A stretch of DNA of 64,000 bases from NCBI GenBank assembly GCA_027014605.1, contig JALWDJ010000094.1, positions 1 to 64,000 of the forward strand. The letters are read 5' to 3'. The position numbers and the translations under genes were made by a program. The notes beneath the pieces are model-generated. The model was not told the origin of the DNA. It saw only the letters and a list, made by a program, of their open reading frames with translations, and searched no databases. Below, in pieces: positions 52,622-62,441 of the stretch. How positions within the stretch are numbered: position 1 is the stretch's first letter; each line of letters begins with the position of its first letter. The DNA comes from Campylobacteraceae bacterium. Lineage in GTDB: Bacteria; Campylobacterota; Campylobacteria; Campylobacterales; Sulfurovaceae.

Positions 52622-54217
52622 TTAACTTTCATGTTTTTCTACAAATTCTTCATAACCTCCTTTGAAATCTATGATAGAGCCATCACTATTAATCTTAATA
52701 ACTCTATTTGCAAAAGCATCAATTAGTTCTCTATCATGAGATACACATATAACTCCACCTTGATATTTATGGAGTGCTTCACCTAAAGCTATAATTGCTT
52801 CTAAATCTAAGTGGTTATTTGGCTCATCAAGAACTAAGAAATTTGCACTATCCATCATCATTTTACTAAGCATTATTCTATGCTTCTCACCACCTGAACA
52901 GCTATTTACAGATTTACTCTGCTCTTCACCTGAAAATAGCATTCTACCAAGACACTTTCTTATTTCATCAATATGCCATTTTGGATTATGTCCTTGTATC
53001 CATTCATATAACTTCTCATCTCCTACTACAATATCAGTTGTATTTTGAGGAAAATATGTAGTACTAATAGTCTCTCCCCATTTGAAAGTTCCACCATCTT
53101 GTTTGATTTGTTCCATTAAGATATTTAATAGAGTTGATTTTCCTACACCATTAGCTCCAATTAGTGCTATTTTATCACTCTTTTCTAATTTAAAAGATAT
53201 ATCTGAAAAAACTCTATTATCTTCATAAGATTTTGCTAAACTCTCAACCTCTAAAATTTCATTTCCAATATCTCGATGAGGTTTAAACATAATAGATGGC
53301 TCTCTTCTTGAAGATACTTTTATCTCTTGGAGATTTAATTTATCTAACTGTTTTTGACGACTTGTGGCTTGTCTTGCTTTTGAGGCGTTTGCTGAAAATC
53401 TTGCAATAAATCTTTCTAACTCCTCTTTTTCTCTTAAAGCTCTATTACGGTTTATCTCTGCTTGTTTAGCAATTAGATTAGCAGATATATACCAATCATC
53501 ATAATTACCTGTAAACTCTCTAATATTTTGAAAATCAAGGTCTAATATGTGAGTTACTACATTATTTAAGAAGTGTCTATCATGTGATATAACAACCATA
53601 GTACCATCATGTCGTTTTAACTCATGTTCTAACCATGATATTGTATCTATATCTAAGTTATTTGTAGGTTCATCAAGAAGTAGAATATCTGGTTTTAAAA
53701 ATAAAACTTGTGCTAATAGGATTTTAAATTTATCTCCACCTGTTATAGAACTCATTAAATCATTATGTTGAGACGCAGGAAAACCCAAAGCTTCAAGTAG
53801 TTTTTCTATTCTTATTTCTGATTCATATGTTGGATCTTCATCTGCACATATCATCTCTAACTCACCTAGTCTATTATTTACAGCCTCATCTTCAAAATTT
53901 CCTTCCATATAGAGTTTCTCTTTCTCTTTTTGAGCCTCATATAGTCTCTTATTTCCATATAAAACTGCATCTTTTAGAGTAAAATCTTCAAATGCATATT
54001 GATTTTGTCCTAATACACCCAATTTTAGATAAGGTTGTATTTTAACTTCACCATCTGTTGGTTCTATCTCTCCTGATAATATCTTTAAAAATGTTGATTT
54101 ACCTGCTCCGTTAGCTCCAATTAAACCATATCTTTTTCCTCTATCTAATTTTATATTGATTTTATCAAAAAGTACTCTTTTACCATATCTTTGTACTATA
54201 TTTACTGTAGTTAGCAA
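52622..54217 (-). CDS. ABC-F family ribosome-associated ATPase, YbiT-like
   Basis: A 531-residue protein with two ABC ATPase domains and no membrane segment. The first Walker A is GANGAGKST (35-43), the first signature is a degenerate SSITGGDKFKILLAQVL, the inter-domain linker is charged (about 235-300), the second Walker A is GANGVGKST, and the second signature is SCSGGEKHRIMLSKM. The opening VQRYGKRVLFDKINIKLDRGKRYGLIG and the length resemble YbiT. ABC-F proteins bind the ribosomal E site to relieve stalling. TTG start. Faces the helicase, with only 9 bases between stops. Confidence 0.85.
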   Translation of the reverse strand: MLTTVNIVQRYGKRVLFDKINIKLDRGKRYGLIGANGAGKSTFLKILSGEIEPTDGEVKIQPYLKLGVLGQNQYAFEDFTLKDAVLYGNKRLYEAQKEKEKLYMEGNFEDEAVNNRLGELEMICADEDPTYESEIRIEKLLEALGFPASQHNDLMSSITGGDKFKILLAQVLFLKPDILLLDEPTNNLDIDTISWLEHELKRHDGTMVVISHDRHFLNNVVTHILDLDFQNIREFTGNYDDWYISANLIAKQAEINRNRALREKEELERFIARFSANASKARQATSRQKQLDKLNLQEIKVSSRREPSIMFKPHRDIGNEILEVESLAKSYEDNRVFSDISFKLEKSDKIALIGANGVGKSTLLNILMEQIKQDGGTFKWGETISTTYFPQNTTDIVVGDEKLYEWIQGHNPKWHIDEIRKCLGRMLFSGEEQSKSVNSCSGGEKHRIMLSKMMMDSANFLVLDEPNNHLDLEAIIALGEALHKYQGGVICVSHDRELIDAFANRVIKINSDGSIIDFKGGYEEFVEKHES

Positions 54218-54307
54218 CTATTTGTCCTTACCTATTTTATTAATTGTGAAATTTTAGCATAATGTTTTAGATTGTTTGATTATAAGGATTTTAAAAAAAA
54301 TAGTAGA

Positions 54308-54333
54308 TAGCAAGCTAAATTAATAGTTTGCTA
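54308..54333 (-). terminator. Terminator of pckA
   Basis: TAGCAAGCT / AGTTTGCTA pairs over 9 bp (one G-U) with an 8-base loop, just beyond the pckA stop codon. On the minus strand a run of eight T follows shortly afterwards. Confidence 0.6.
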
Positions 54334-54341
54334 ATATAAGT

Positions 54342-55925
54342 TTAGATTTGAGGTCCAGCTATAGAGTAGTCAAATTCACTCCCCTTATCATTGTATCTTT
54401 CAAAATTTTCAATAAATTTCTCAGCAAGTTCTTTTAGAGTTTCATTAAACTTTTTTTCATCATCCCATGTATTTTTAGGGTTTAGTATGGCATTATTTTT
54501 TATACCATCTAAAGATTTAGGGAATTGAAGATTAAATATATCTAATGTATCAAATTCAGCACTATTTATAGAACCATTTAATATGCCATTAATACATGCT
54601 CGTGTATCTTTGATACTCATTCTTTCATTTTTTCCATTTTTTCCTGTGTTTACTAGATATACATTTACTCCATGTTTATCTATCTTTTCACCTAAGAGTT
54701 TAGCATATACAGTTGGATGTAGTGGTAAGAATGCCTCTCCAAAACATGCTGAAAATGTTGCAACAGGTTTAGTTATTCCTCTCTCTGTTCCTGCCACTTT
54801 TGCAGTATATCCACTAAGAAAATAGTACATTGCTTGTTCTTTAGTAAGTTTTGATACAGGAGGAATTACTCCAAAAGCATCATAGGTTAAAAAGATAATA
54901 TTTTTAGGGTGTCCTGCTTGTAGATTATCTTTATGATTTTTTATATGTTCAATAGGATAAGATACTCTTGTATTTTCAGTCTTTGATTTATTGCTATAGT
55001 CAACTAATCCACTATTATCAACTATAACAACATTTTCTAAAAGTGCATTCTTTTTAATAGCATTAAATATTTCTGGTTCACTCTCCTCTTTAAGGTCTAT
55101 TACTTTGGCATAACATCCACCTTCAAAGTTAAATATACCATTATCGTCCCAACCATGTTCATCATCACCAATTAAAGCTCTATTTGGGTCTGTTGAGAGA
55201 GTTGTTTTACCAGTTCCAGATAATCCAAAAAATAGACACACATCATCATCTGCACCAACATTAGCAGAGCAGTGCATAGATAGTTTGCCTTCTAGTGGTA
55301 ACCAGTAGTTCATCATAGAGAAAATCCCTTTTTTCATCTCTCCACCATACCATGTCCCACCAATAATAGAGATATTCTCTTCTATATTGAAACAGACAAA
55401 TACTTCAGAGTGTAATCCATGTCTTTTCCACTCTCTATCAGTTGTTTTACATGCATTATATACGACAAAATCAGGTTTAAAGTTTTCTAACTCTTCCTCT
55501 GTTGGGCGAATAAACATATTTTTTACAAAATGTGCTTGCCATGCTACTTCAGATACAAAACGGATTGATTTTCTACTATCTATACTAGCACCAGTAAAAA
55601 CATCCATAATATATATATCTTTTCCTGAAAACTCATTTTTAGTAAAATTAAAGAGTTCATCAAATATCTCTTTATCTATTTTTTTATTTGTCTCTCCCCA
55701 ATATATATATTGATTTGATGGAGCTTGATTAACAAAATATTTATCTTTTGGACTTCTGCCTGTAAATATTCCTGTATCACAGATAGCAGCACCAGTTGAT
55801 GAGATTTTACACTCATTTCTATTCATCTCATGAATTTGAAGTTCATCATAGCTTAAGTTATAATAAACATTACCAATATTTTCAAGTCCTAATTCCTCAA
55901 GAGCATTTGGTGTCTTGGTACTCAT
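54342..55925 (-). CDS. pckA: ATP-dependent phosphoenolpyruvate carboxykinase
   Basis: A 527-residue enzyme interconverting oxaloacetate + ATP with phosphoenolpyruvate + CO2 + [15 protein letters not shown] (about 54), the [18 protein letters not shown] block, the P-loop [21 protein letters not shown] and [18 protein letters not shown] are all intact. I start at the ATG at 55925 because GAAGG lies 9 bases upstream; an earlier in-frame ATG at 55943 adds six lysine-rich residues that overlap that site. It lies beside oadB-oadA-oadG, so this locus controls the PEP/oxaloacetate/pyruvate node. Confidence 0.96.
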   Translation of the reverse strand: MSTKTPNALEELGLENIGNVYYNLSYDELQIHEMNRNECKISSTGAAICDTGIFTGRSPKDKYFVNQAPSNQYIYWGETNKKIDKEIFDELFNFTKNEFSGKDIYIMDVFTGASIDSRKSIRFVSEVAWQAHFVKNMFIRPTEEELENFKPDFVVYNACKTTDREWKRHGLHSEVFVCFNIEENISIIGGTWYGGEMKKGIFSMMNYWLPLEGKLSMHCSANVGADDDVCLFFGLSGTGKTTLSTDPNRALIGDDEHGWDDNGIFNFEGGCYAKVIDLKEESEPEIFNAIKKNALLENVVIVDNSGLVDYSNKSKTENTRVSYPIEHIKNHKDNLQAGHPKNIIFLTYDAFGVIPPVSKLTKEQAMYYFLSGYTAKVAGTERGITKPVATFSACFGEAFLPLHPTVYAKLLGEKIDKHGVNVYLVNTGKNGKNERMSIKDTRACINGILNGSINSAEFDTLDIFNLQFPKSLDGIKNNAILNPKNTWDDEKKFNETLKELAEKFIENFERYNDKGSEFDYSIAGPQI

Positions 55926-55961
55926 CTTTTTTACCTTCTTCATATAAATAAGTTATTTGCC

Positions 55962-55967
55962 CTTATA
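55962..55967 (-). promoter_or_regulatory. Putative extended -10 of pckA
   Basis: TGCTATAAG on the minus strand, 36 bases before the chosen pckA start, directly abutting the palindrome at 55970-56003. Confidence 0.45.
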
Positions 55968-55969
55968 GC

Positions 55970-56003
55970 AAATAAAATATGATTTAAAAATCATATTTTA
56001 TTT
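55970..56003. repeat. Perfect 16-bp palindrome upstream of pckA
   Basis: AAATAAAATATGATTT and its exact reverse complement AAATCATATTTTATTT are separated by two bases. It lies just upstream of the pckA -10 box, where a regulator bound to it would touch RNA polymerase. As a transcript it could also form a hairpin, but no T-run follows on the minus strand. Confidence 0.6.
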
Positions 56004-56014
56004 AATATAAGAAG

Positions 56015-56042
56015 ATAGCATAATTAAGAGTAATTATGCTAT
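56015..56042 (-). terminator. Terminator of the oadG-oadA-oadB operon
   Basis: A perfect 12-bp stem ATAGCATAATTA / TAATTATGCTAT with an AGAG loop, 8 bases past the oadB stop. The following minus-strand sequence is moderately T-rich (CTTCTTATATT). Confidence 0.6.
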
Positions 56043-56049
56043 TAAAATG

Positions 56050-57387
56050 CTATTTAAAAATAGATAGAAGTACACCAGCTGCAACTGCTGAGCCGATAAC
56101 TCCAGCTACATTTGGTCCCATTGCATGCATTAATAGAACATTTCCAGGTCTCTCCTCTGCTCCAACTTTACTTACAACTCTAGCAGCCATTGGTACAGCA
56201 GATACACCTGCAGCTCCAATAAGTGGATTGATAGGTTCTTTTGAGAATTTATTCATGATTTTTGCCATTAAAACACCTGCTGCTGTTCCAGCGCCAAATG
56301 CAATTAGACCAATAATCATAATACCTAAACTCTCCAATACTAAAAACTTATCTGCTGCTAGTTTTGAACCAACACCAAGTCCTAAGAAGATAGTTACAAT
56401 ATTAATAAGTGAATTTTGCATTGTATCACTAAGTCTATCTATAACTCCTGACTCTTTAGCAAAGTTACCAAATGAAAATGCACCAATTAGAGGGGTTGAT
56501 TCTGGCAGTATTAAAATAGATAACATAAGTACAACTATAGGGAAAAATAGCTTCTCTAATCTATGTACTTTTCTCTGAACTCCCATCTTAATCTGTCTCT
56601 CCTCTTTTGTAGTCAATGCTCTCATAATTGGAGGTTGAATTACAGGAACAAGTGCCATATATGAGTATGCAGCAACTGCAATAGCACCTAACATATCAGG
56701 AGCTAATCTATTTGCAATAAAGATAGAGGTTGGTCCATCAGCTCCACCAATAATAGATATTGCACTAGCATCTTGTAAATCAAATCCAAGTGCAACAGCA
56801 CCTACAAGTGAACCAAAGATACCAAATTGAGCAGCACCACCAAGAAGAGCAGTTTTTGGATTAGCTAATAGAGGTCCAAAATCTGTCATTGCTCCAACTC
56901 CCATAAATATAAGAAGTGGAAAGAATTCATTTGCAATACCCATATTGTATATAACTCCAAGCATACCCTCAGGTCCTGCCATATGTGCTAATGGAATATT
57001 GGCAAGTAGTCCACCAAATGCTATTGGTAAGAGTAGAAGTGGTTCAAATCCTTTTGCTATTGCAAGATAGAATAGTAAAAATACAATACCAATCATAATA
57101 ATTCTACCAAGTGATGACTCAAAAGCACCCATAACATGTTCTTTTGCTTCACCTGCTGGGTCTGATGTCATCTCTCCATCATGAGTATCTAAAATAGCAT
57201 TAATACCTGTAGTCTCCCAAAAACTACTTGCTAATTGGCTAAGAGTTTTTGATTTATAAGGCTCTTTTTGACTATTCTGCTCTTGTTGAGTTTCATGATG
57301 TACCTTGGTTTCCTCAGTTGCTAATGAGATTGAACTCATGGTAACTAGAGTAAATAGTATTGAGAGGAAAAATTGTTTAATTTTCAT
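56050..57387 (-). CDS. oadB: Oxaloacetate decarboxylase/carboxybiotin decarboxylase beta subunit
   Basis: A 445-residue membrane protein of the Na+-transporting carboxylic acid decarboxylase beta family. An N-terminal signal-like helix and a charged, glutamine-rich region (about 1-85) precede about nine helices. Family blocks include [32 protein letters not shown] (the conserved aspartate-bearing loop), PIIRALTT-like [13 protein letters not shown] and [15 protein letters not shown]. It decarboxylates carboxybiotin on OadA and pumps Na+. Start ATG follows GGAGTAGGAT. Three bases separate it from oadA. Confidence 0.93.
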   Translation of the reverse strand: MKIKQFFLSILFTLVTMSSISLATEETKVHHETQQEQNSQKEPYKSKTLSQLASSFWETTGINAILDTHDGEMTSDPAGEAKEHVMGAFESSLGRIIMIGIVFLLFYLAIAKGFEPLLLLPIAFGGLLANIPLAHMAGPEGMLGVIYNMGIANEFFPLLIFMGVGAMTDFGPLLANPKTALLGGAAQFGIFGSLVGAVALGFDLQDASAISIIGGADGPTSIFIANRLAPDMLGAIAVAAYSYMALVPVIQPPIMRALTTKEERQIKMGVQRKVHRLEKLFFPIVVLMLSILILPESTPLIGAFSFGNFAKESGVIDRLSDTMQNSLINIVTIFLGLGVGSKLAADKFLVLESLGIMIIGLIAFGAGTAAGVLMAKIMNKFSKEPINPLIGAAGVSAVPMAARVVSKVGAEERPGNVLLMHAMGPNVAGVIGSAVAAGVLLSIFK

Positions 57388-57390
57388 ATC

Positions 57391-59196
57391 CTACTCCATT
57401 GTAGCAAGAAGTTGACCATCGATTACAGTATCATTAACTTTTACATCAATAGATTTAATTACACCTGCTTTTTCAGCTACAATATCAATCTCCATCTTCA
57501 TAGCCTCTAAAATCATAATCTGTTCACCCTCTTGTACACTATCCCCAGCAGATTTTAAAATTTTCCACACATTACCTGGAGTTTGTGATTTAATCTCAAG
57601 AGAACCTTTACCACCTGCTGTTGGAGCAGTTTTATTTTCTGTAGTAGGAGATGATGCTGTCTCTACTGCAGGAGTTACTTGTATATCTGCATTACCCTCT
57701 GCAACTTGAACACTATATTTTTTACCATCAACCACTACTGTATAATTTCCACTCATATTTTCTCCTCCACTCTTTGTTGTTTTTTTATCTTCACCTTTTC
57801 TTACCATTAAAGGACTCTCACCCTTTAAAAACGCTATACCTTTTTGGTCACATGCTGCTGCTATAAATATATTCTCTTCAGTTGTATCTAAATTCTCATC
57901 TTCAAGAACTTTTTTCCAATATGCAATAGATTTTGTAACCTCTCTGTTTGCTAAATCTAATGGATTTTCTGTTGTTGGTTCTAAATTTAATTTTTCAGAT
58001 GCTAGTTTAATAATCTCTGGGTCTGCTGGAACAGGAGTTTTTCCAAAATATCCAAGTACCATTCTTCCATATCCTGGTGCAATTTGCTTCCATTTTCCAA
58101 ACATAACATTAGCATAAGCCTGTTGCCAATAGAATTGACTAACAGGTGTTACAGATGTACCATAACCACCTTTTTCTACTACCTCTTTCATCTCTCTAAT
58201 AACCTCATCAAACTTATCGAGGTTTCCACTATCTCTCATCATTTGAGTATTTGCAGTTAATGCACCTCCTGGCATTGGAGAGAATGGAATGAGAGGTGAT
58301 ACTTGAGTTGCTTCTGGTGGTATCATATAATCAGCTAAACACTCTTTTAATCTATCTTCATATTTGAGTATTTTATTTAACTCTAAATCACCAAGATTAT
58401 AGTTAGTTCCTTTTGTAGCATGTAACATAGTTAAAATATCAGGTTGACTTGTTCCTCCACTAACAGGACTTGCTGCCATATCAATACCATTAGCACCAGC
58501 TTCAAGTGCTGCTAAATATGATGCTACAGATACACCTGCTGTCTCATGAGTATGAAGTCTTAGATGTACATTTTCACCTAGAAGTTTTCTAGCCATTGAT
58601 ATGGTCTCAAATACCTTATTTGGATTTGCTGTTCCACTTGCATCTTTAAAACATAGGCTATCAAACTCTATTCCTGCATCTAAAATATCTCTTAAAGTCT
58701 TCTCATAAAATGCTACATCATGTGCACCTTTACACCCTGGTGGTAAATCCATCATGGTAATGACTGCTTCATGTTGAAGTCCATGTTTTTTAATAGACTC
58801 TCCACTATAAGATAGATTATTTACATCATTTAAAGCATCAAAATTTCTAATAGTTGTAGTTCCATGTTTTTTAAATAGTTTTGCATGGAGGTCAATAAGC
58901 TCTGCACTTCCTGTATCTAACATAACCGTATTGATACCTCTTGATAGAGTTTGAAGATTAGCCTCAGGTCCTACTATCTCTCTAAATCTATCCATCATCT
59001 CAAAAGCATCTTCTCTTAAATAGAAGTAAAGACTCTGAAATCTTGCTCCTCCACCAAACTCAAAGTGATTTATACCTGCATTTTTTGCTGCTTCAACTGC
59101 AGGAAAAAAGTCATCCATAAGAACACGACCACCAAAAACAGATTGAAATCCATCTCTAAAAGTTGTATCCATTACATCAATATATTTCTTTGCCAT
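57391..59196 (-). CDS. oadA: Oxaloacetate decarboxylase alpha subunit / pyruvate carboxylase B-type carboxyltransferase
   Basis: A 601-residue biotin enzyme. The HMGL-like TIM barrel begins with MDTTFRDGFQSVFGGR, a divergent form of the usual DTTLRDGHQS. Metal ligands lie in RLHTHETAG and the carboxyltransfer lysine in CFKDASG. A PYC-OadA domain follows (about 290-450), then a flexible linker and a biotinyl domain with the modified lysine in LEAMKMEID (K567). With OadB and OadG it forms the Na+-pumping decarboxylase; in Campylobacterota such proteins may also work as pyruvate carboxylase subunit B. The three oad genes form one operon next to pckA. Confidence 0.92.
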   Translation of the reverse strand: MAKKYIDVMDTTFRDGFQSVFGGRVLMDDFFPAVEAAKNAGINHFEFGGGARFQSLYFYLREDAFEMMDRFREIVGPEANLQTLSRGINTVMLDTGSAELIDLHAKLFKKHGTTTIRNFDALNDVNNLSYSGESIKKHGLQHEAVITMMDLPPGCKGAHDVAFYEKTLRDILDAGIEFDSLCFKDASGTANPNKVFETISMARKLLGENVHLRLHTHETAGVSVASYLAALEAGANGIDMAASPVSGGTSQPDILTMLHATKGTNYNLGDLELNKILKYEDRLKECLADYMIPPEATQVSPLIPFSPMPGGALTANTQMMRDSGNLDKFDEVIREMKEVVEKGGYGTSVTPVSQFYWQQAYANVMFGKWKQIAPGYGRMVLGYFGKTPVPADPEIIKLASEKLNLEPTTENPLDLANREVTKSIAYWKKVLEDENLDTTEENIFIAAACDQKGIAFLKGESPLMVRKGEDKKTTKSGGENMSGNYTVVVDGKKYSVQVAEGNADIQVTPAVETASSPTTENKTAPTAGGKGSLEIKSQTPGNVWKILKSAGDSVQEGEQIMILEAMKMEIDIVAEKAGVIKSIDVKVNDTVIDGQLLATME

Positions 59197-59210
59197 TATC
59201 TACCTTATTA

Positions 59211-59456
59211 TCATTTATTTTTAGAATATTCCGATATAGCTGCAATAATGGCAGCGACTCGTCGTTGTTCTTCCTCTATATCATCACCTATTTTAGGCAT
59301 AGTTGGCGTGATAGGAGTTTTCTCTGGGAAATACTTCTGGATTAGAGAAGCTTGAAGCTTAATAAGTTGAACTAGTACTATGAGAAATAGAAATACTACC
59401 CCCATACCAAGTACCATAAACTTTAAAGCTTCGACTATATAATTTACTTCAGTCAT
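59211..59456 (-). CDS. oadG: Oxaloacetate decarboxylase gamma subunit-like protein
   Basis: An 81-residue protein with one N-terminal membrane helix (about 11-31; FMVLGMGVVFLFLIVLVQLI) and a short cytoplasmic tail ending VAAIIAAISEYSKNK, a common end for OadG proteins. OadG holds the alpha and beta subunits together. It is the first gene of the oadG-oadA-oadB operon, 14 bases ahead of oadA. Recognition is by size, topology and position. Confidence 0.85.
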   Translation of the reverse strand: MTEVNYIVEALKFMVLGMGVVFLFLIVLVQLIKLQASLIQKYFPEKTPITPTMPKIGDDIEEEQRRVAAIIAAISEYSKNK

Positions 59457-59528
59457 AAAAAACCTTTTTACTTTTATAGATTTATTTTATATATGTATTC
59501 TATCAATTTTTACTTGTAAAAGCTTGAT

Positions 59529-60917
59529 TTACCTTCTCTTTTTAGAACGATTACTCTGTCGTGCTACTTTTTGTTTATCTTGATACTCATCTAACATGCT
59601 CTTTACACTCTCTTTGTCATATCCAATAGTAATAGTTTTTGAGTAGTTCTCCTTTAATAGTATTGTTACTACTTTTTCAACAAATTCATGATAGTTCATA
59701 TCCTCCATACTATCAATAAAATCTATTGCTAATTCATCTATAGTAACTTCTCTCACCATCTTTTCTAAAATAGAAAAATTAGTTTGATTATCTAAGCTAT
59801 TGCTCTCTATTTCTATAGTTGCTAACTGCATATTAGCCCCAACTTCTTTTTTTATTCTTTGAAGTTCTCTAAATTCATTAGTAGATACAAGTGTAATAGC
59901 TTTTCCCTCTCTACCAGCTCTACCTGTTCTACCAATTCGATGTACATAGCTTTGAGGGTCAAATGGTATATGGTAGTTAAATACATGTGTAACCTGTTTT
60001 ATATCAAGTCCTCTAGCCGCTACATCTGTAGCTACTAATATCTGTATCTCATTTCTTCTATATGCTTTTATAACTTCATCTCTCTCATTTTGCTCTAAGT
60101 CACCATGTATCCCTTTAGCATTAAAACCTAATGCTTGGAGATACTCAGAGAGTCTATCAACCTCTTTCTTCATTCTACAAAATATAAGAGATTTTTTGAT
60201 ATTTTCACTCTCTAATAGTCGAATAATTGCTTCATCTCTTTGTGACTCATTAATTACATAATATTGCTGTTTAATAATATTATTAGTTGTACTCTTATCT
60301 TTACCAACAACAGATATAAATTTTGGATTTGATAATATCTCATCAGCCAAAGCCTTAATAGGCTCAGGTATAGTTGCAGAGAAGAGTAGAGTCTGTCTAT
60401 TTTGAGGAATATACTCAAAAATCTCTTTTATCTCGTCTAAAAATCCCATATCAAGCATCTCATCTGCCTCATCAAGAACAACAATTTCAGGATTAAAATT
60501 ATCTATTTTCCCTTTTTTATATAGGTCTTTAAGTCGTCCTGTAGTAGCCACAACTATTTGTACACCTTTATTGATGAGTGCTATCTGTCTTCCATAACCG
60601 ACTCCACCATAGATAGCAATAGTTCTTATACCACAAAATCTTCCAAGATAATAGAGTTCATCACTAACTTGTGTAGCTAACTCTCTTGTTGGGGTAATTA
60701 CTAAAGCTCTCTCTATATTTTCATTTGCAATCTTATCTATAATAGGTAATCCAAATCCAGCAGTCTTTCCTGTTCCTGTGTGAGCCTGTGCTACTAAATC
60801 CTCTCCATTCTGAATAATGGGGATTACCTCTTTTTGAATAGGGCTAGGCTCTCTAAAACTTGCTATTCGTATCCCTTTTAAAAGCTCTTTATGAAAATTA
60901 AATTCATTAAATGTCAA
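59529..60917 (-). CDS. DEAD-box ATP-dependent RNA helicase
   Basis: A 462-residue helicase with a complete motif set: Q motif near PSPIQKEVIP, motif I AHTGTGKT, Ia PTRELA, II VLDEADEMLDMG, III FSATIP, and in the second RecA domain VATDVAARGLDI and HRIGRTGRAGREG. The C-terminal extension (about 370-462) ends in a basic RSNRSKKRR tail typical of RNA-binding CshA/DeaD-like proteins. It starts at TTG (60917) with AAGGTATTAAG upstream; no ATG precedes motif Q suitably. Probably involved in RNA decay or ribosome assembly at low temperature. Confidence 0.92.
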   Translation of the reverse strand: MTFNEFNFHKELLKGIRIASFREPSPIQKEVIPIIQNGEDLVAQAHTGTGKTAGFGLPIIDKIANENIERALVITPTRELATQVSDELYYLGRFCGIRTIAIYGGVGYGRQIALINKGVQIVVATTGRLKDLYKKGKIDNFNPEIVVLDEADEMLDMGFLDEIKEIFEYIPQNRQTLLFSATIPEPIKALADEILSNPKFISVVGKDKSTTNNIIKQQYYVINESQRDEAIIRLLESENIKKSLIFCRMKKEVDRLSEYLQALGFNAKGIHGDLEQNERDEVIKAYRRNEIQILVATDVAARGLDIKQVTHVFNYHIPFDPQSYVHRIGRTGRAGREGKAITLVSTNEFRELQRIKKEVGANMQLATIEIESNSLDNQTNFSILEKMVREVTIDELAIDFIDSMEDMNYHEFVEKVVTILLKENYSKTITIGYDKESVKSMLDEYQDKQKVARQSNRSKKRR

Positions 60918-60939
60918 CTTAATACCTTATAAACATATT

Positions 60940-61704
60940 TTATATTATCATCAATAGAAAAACTCCAAAAAGTATTCTATAGATACCAAATGCAACAAAA
61001 GTAAATCGTTGCAAAAAAACTATTAATAGTTTTATGGTTAAATATGCTACTACAAAGGCTACCACAAAACCAATTAAAAACGGCGTTAAATCAGCACCAA
61101 TAAACTCATGGTAGTGTTTTAACAAATCATAGCCACTTACAGCCATCATAACAGGAATTGCAAGTAAAAAAGAGAACTCTGTAGAGGTTTTTCTACTAAC
61201 TCCACTTAGCATTCCAGCAATAATTGTAGAACCTGCTCTACTAGTTCCAGGGATTAGAGAGAAAATTTGCCCAAATCCAATCCATAGGGCTTGAGTCCAA
61301 CTAACTTCTTCAATCTCTTTTGCTGTTGATTTATTATCTTTATGAAAATACTCTACAATTAAAAATATAATACCACCAACTATAAACATAGTAGCAACTA
61401 TCTCTACACTAAAGATAGATTTTATCCAATCTTTTAATAGAAATCCAACTATAGCAATTGGTAGAAATGCTACAAATACCTTTTCCCATAGTTTTATCTC
61501 TTTTAGGTTTATCTTCTCTCTATAGAGTAGTATAACAGCTAAAATTGCTGCAAACTGTATAATAACCTCGTAAGCTTTTATAACAGAACTCTGCTCAACA
61601 CCTAAAAATTTACTCGCTACTATCATATGTCCTGTTGAAGAGATGGGTAAAAACTCTGTAAAACCTTCTATTGCACCTATTACGATTGCTTGAAAAATAT
61701 CCAT
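60940..61704 (-). CDS. uppP: Undecaprenyl-diphosphatase
   Basis: A 254-residue membrane enzyme of the BacA/UppP family with about eight helices. The two active-site regions are EGFTEFLPISSTGHMIVA (14-31) and IPGTSRAGSTIIAGMLSGVSRK (about 158-179), both intact. It recycles the C55 lipid carrier for peptidoglycan and other glycans, and confers bacitracin tolerance. Lies 22 bases downstream from nothing else obvious; serB upstream is in the same direction about 40 bases away. Confidence 0.95.
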   Translation of the reverse strand: MDIFQAIVIGAIEGFTEFLPISSTGHMIVASKFLGVEQSSVIKAYEVIIQFAAILAVILLYREKINLKEIKLWEKVFVAFLPIAIVGFLLKDWIKSIFSVEIVATMFIVGGIIFLIVEYFHKDNKSTAKEIEEVSWTQALWIGFGQIFSLIPGTSRAGSTIIAGMLSGVSRKTSTEFSFLLAIPVMMAVSGYDLLKHYHEFIGADLTPFLIGFVVAFVVAYLTIKLLIVFLQRFTFVAFGIYRILFGVFLLMII

Positions 61705-61745
61705 GATTATAATCCTACTATTAATTTCTTAAAAAATATCTCTAT

Positions 61746-62369
61746 TTAATCTATAATTTTTAAAATCTCTTTTAAATCTTTTTTATCAACTATATGTGTT
61801 GAAGCCTCTTTTAATATAGGTTTAGCACAAAATGCTACTCTAATTGAGGCATACTTAAACATGCTAAGGTCATTTGCACCATCTCCAACTACTAGTGTAT
61901 TCTCTTGGTTAATATATAAAAGATTTTGTAGTCTCTTTAGCATATCTCCTTTAGAGAAGTTAAACATCATATCTCCACCGACTCTACCTGTTAATATTCC
62001 GTTATTATCATGTAGTATATTTGAAAAGTCAGCATTAATTCCTAATTTTTTACAACTTGGAGAGGTAGCATTTCTAAATCCACCTGAAAAGCAGACAACT
62101 CTATAGCCTCTACTCTTTAATTTATCTATTGTCTCTTTAGCTCCATTAATAATTGGTAAATTTTGACAAATTTTATCAACCTCTACTTTAGGAAGACCCT
62201 TTAGAAGTGCTACTCTAGTAGTTAGTGCTTCAAAAAAGTCTAACTCCCCCTCCATCGCTTTTTTAGTAATAGATGCTACCTCTTTTTCAAATCCTAATGG
62301 TTTAGCTAAAAAGTCTATAGTCTCACCGTCCATAAGTGTTGAGTCAAAATCAAATACAGCCAATTTCAT
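61746..62369 (-). CDS. serB: Phosphoserine phosphatase
   Basis: A 207-residue HAD-superfamily enzyme. Motif I DFDSTLMDGETID (7-19) has both catalytic aspartates, motif II is VVCFSGGF (about 93-100), and motif III/IV comprises GDMLKRL and VVGDGANDLSMFKYA. It matches the SerB core without the N-terminal ACT domain. Performs the last step of serine synthesis. GAGGTAG precedes the ATG. It shares a short divergent promoter gap (72 bases) with metF. Confidence 0.92.
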   Translation of the reverse strand: MKLAVFDFDSTLMDGETIDFLAKPLGFEKEVASITKKAMEGELDFFEALTTRVALLKGLPKVEVDKICQNLPIINGAKETIDKLKSRGYRVVCFSGGFRNATSPSCKKLGINADFSNILHDNNGILTGRVGGDMMFNFSKGDMLKRLQNLLYINQENTLVVGDGANDLSMFKYASIRVAFCAKPILKEASTHIVDKKDLKEILKIID

Positions 62370-62441
62370 ATTTATATACTACCTCTATGTTAAATTTTGC
62401 TAGAATTATATCCAATAAACAATTAGGACTTATATATATTT

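Noticed and set aside
52609-52625. TTAAAAA/TTTTTAA hairpin between the helicase and ABC-F genes
   Set aside because: Pure A/T stem of 7 bp with a 3-base loop in AT-rich DNA; too weak to list as a terminator.
56036-56578. Long 180-codon plus-strand frame opposite oadB
   Set aside because: Antisense shadow of a membrane protein gene; oadB is unmistakable and complete on the other strand.
57651-57866. Plus-strand reading frame rich in L, H and Y opposite oadA
   Set aside because: It is the antisense of the low-complexity linker and biotinyl region of oadA; composition is what the reverse strand predicts.
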